Positions 25,905 through 25,992 of a stretch of 25,992 bases of DNA are shown here, piece after piece. The translations under genes were made by a program, and so were the position numbers. The stretch lies in contig DYHP01000006.1 of the NCBI GenBank assembly GCA_020724105.1, positions 1 through 25,992 of the forward strand, given 5' to 3'. Every line of letters starts with the position of its first letter. Positions within the stretch are counted from its first letter, which is position 1. This stretch comes from Candidatus Methylomirabilis sp. Lineage in GTDB: Bacteria; Patescibacteriota; Patescibacteriia; DYHP01. The notes under the pieces were generated by a model. It saw only the letters and a program-made list of their open reading frames with translations. It ran no database searches and was not told the DNA's origin.

Positions 25905-25992
25905 TAGAAGCCACTCAACGCCATCACCCCGGCATCAAAGCCCGACAAGGAGCCCACACCTTATAATGGTTTTCTCTCGGGACCCGCCTCCC
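25905..25992 (-). repeat. E-family repeat, copy E8 with nested insert, cut by window end
   Basis: Box TAGAAGCCAC 10 bases before the rpsD ATG, then TCAACGCCATCA. At 25927 it passes into CCCCGGCATCAAAGCCCGAC..., the same insert at the same point as in E2 (7258 reading leftward). It continues off the right edge. Confidence 0.8.

Overview
The window looks like a chromosomal segment of an uncultivated, streamlined bacterium of the Candidate Phyla Radiation (Patescibacteria, probably Parcubacteria-like). This placement is inferred from three kinds of gene: small pilin-like membrane proteins carrying bacterial Ig-like domains, a LemA-HtpX pair, and a compact rpsD-rpoA-rplQ-rplM-rpsI cluster with an alpha subunit that lacks its C-terminal domain. 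Most genes have no visible Shine-Dalgarno sequence.

Layout. 1-2483 (minus): two paralogous secreted or membrane proteins, a T4SS-pilin-like helical hairpin plus Ig-like domains, the first running off the left edge. 2632-3665 (minus): a self-contained transcription unit with a promoter, a structured leader, four tiny ORFs with strong Shine-Dalgarno sites, and a terminator. 3691-3821: a tRNA-Met inside a perfect 19-bp inverted repeat, next to a tRNA 5' fragment. 3962-6320 (minus): murI and a phosphohexomutase. 6478-12026 (plus): lemA, htpX, a membrane protein, a TolB-like propeller, a thioredoxin-fold protein, and a third pilin-like protein with a putative cysteine-peptidase tail. 12076-16364 (plus): radA, a LigB/MEMO-like protein, a small conserved-looking protein, def and fmt. 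16481-22583 (minus): a surface-polysaccharide cluster (O-antigen-ligase-like protein, two GT2, one GT4, a Wzx-type flippase). 22782-25894 (minus): rpsI, rplM, rplQ, rpoA, rpsD.

The main novelty is a high density of palindromic elements. (1) Eight copies of one repeat family (called E1-E8 here) are made of TGGCGT/ACGCCA hexamers spaced 10-11 bp apart and end in a GTGGCTTCTA box. Every copy lies immediately upstream of a start codon. (2) A 118-bp element with 16-bp terminal inverted repeats sits in frame inside two neighbouring polysaccharide genes (six differences between copies), and a relative sits in frame in rpsI. (3) A 200-bp MITE-like element with a 4-bp TATG duplication sits exactly at the rplQ start codon. 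(4) Many shorter palindromes lie in frame inside conserved enzymes (phosphohexomutase x3, RadA, Fmt, LigB-like, GT2, GT4), reminiscent of Rickettsia palindromic elements. All homology calls here were made by eye, with no database search.
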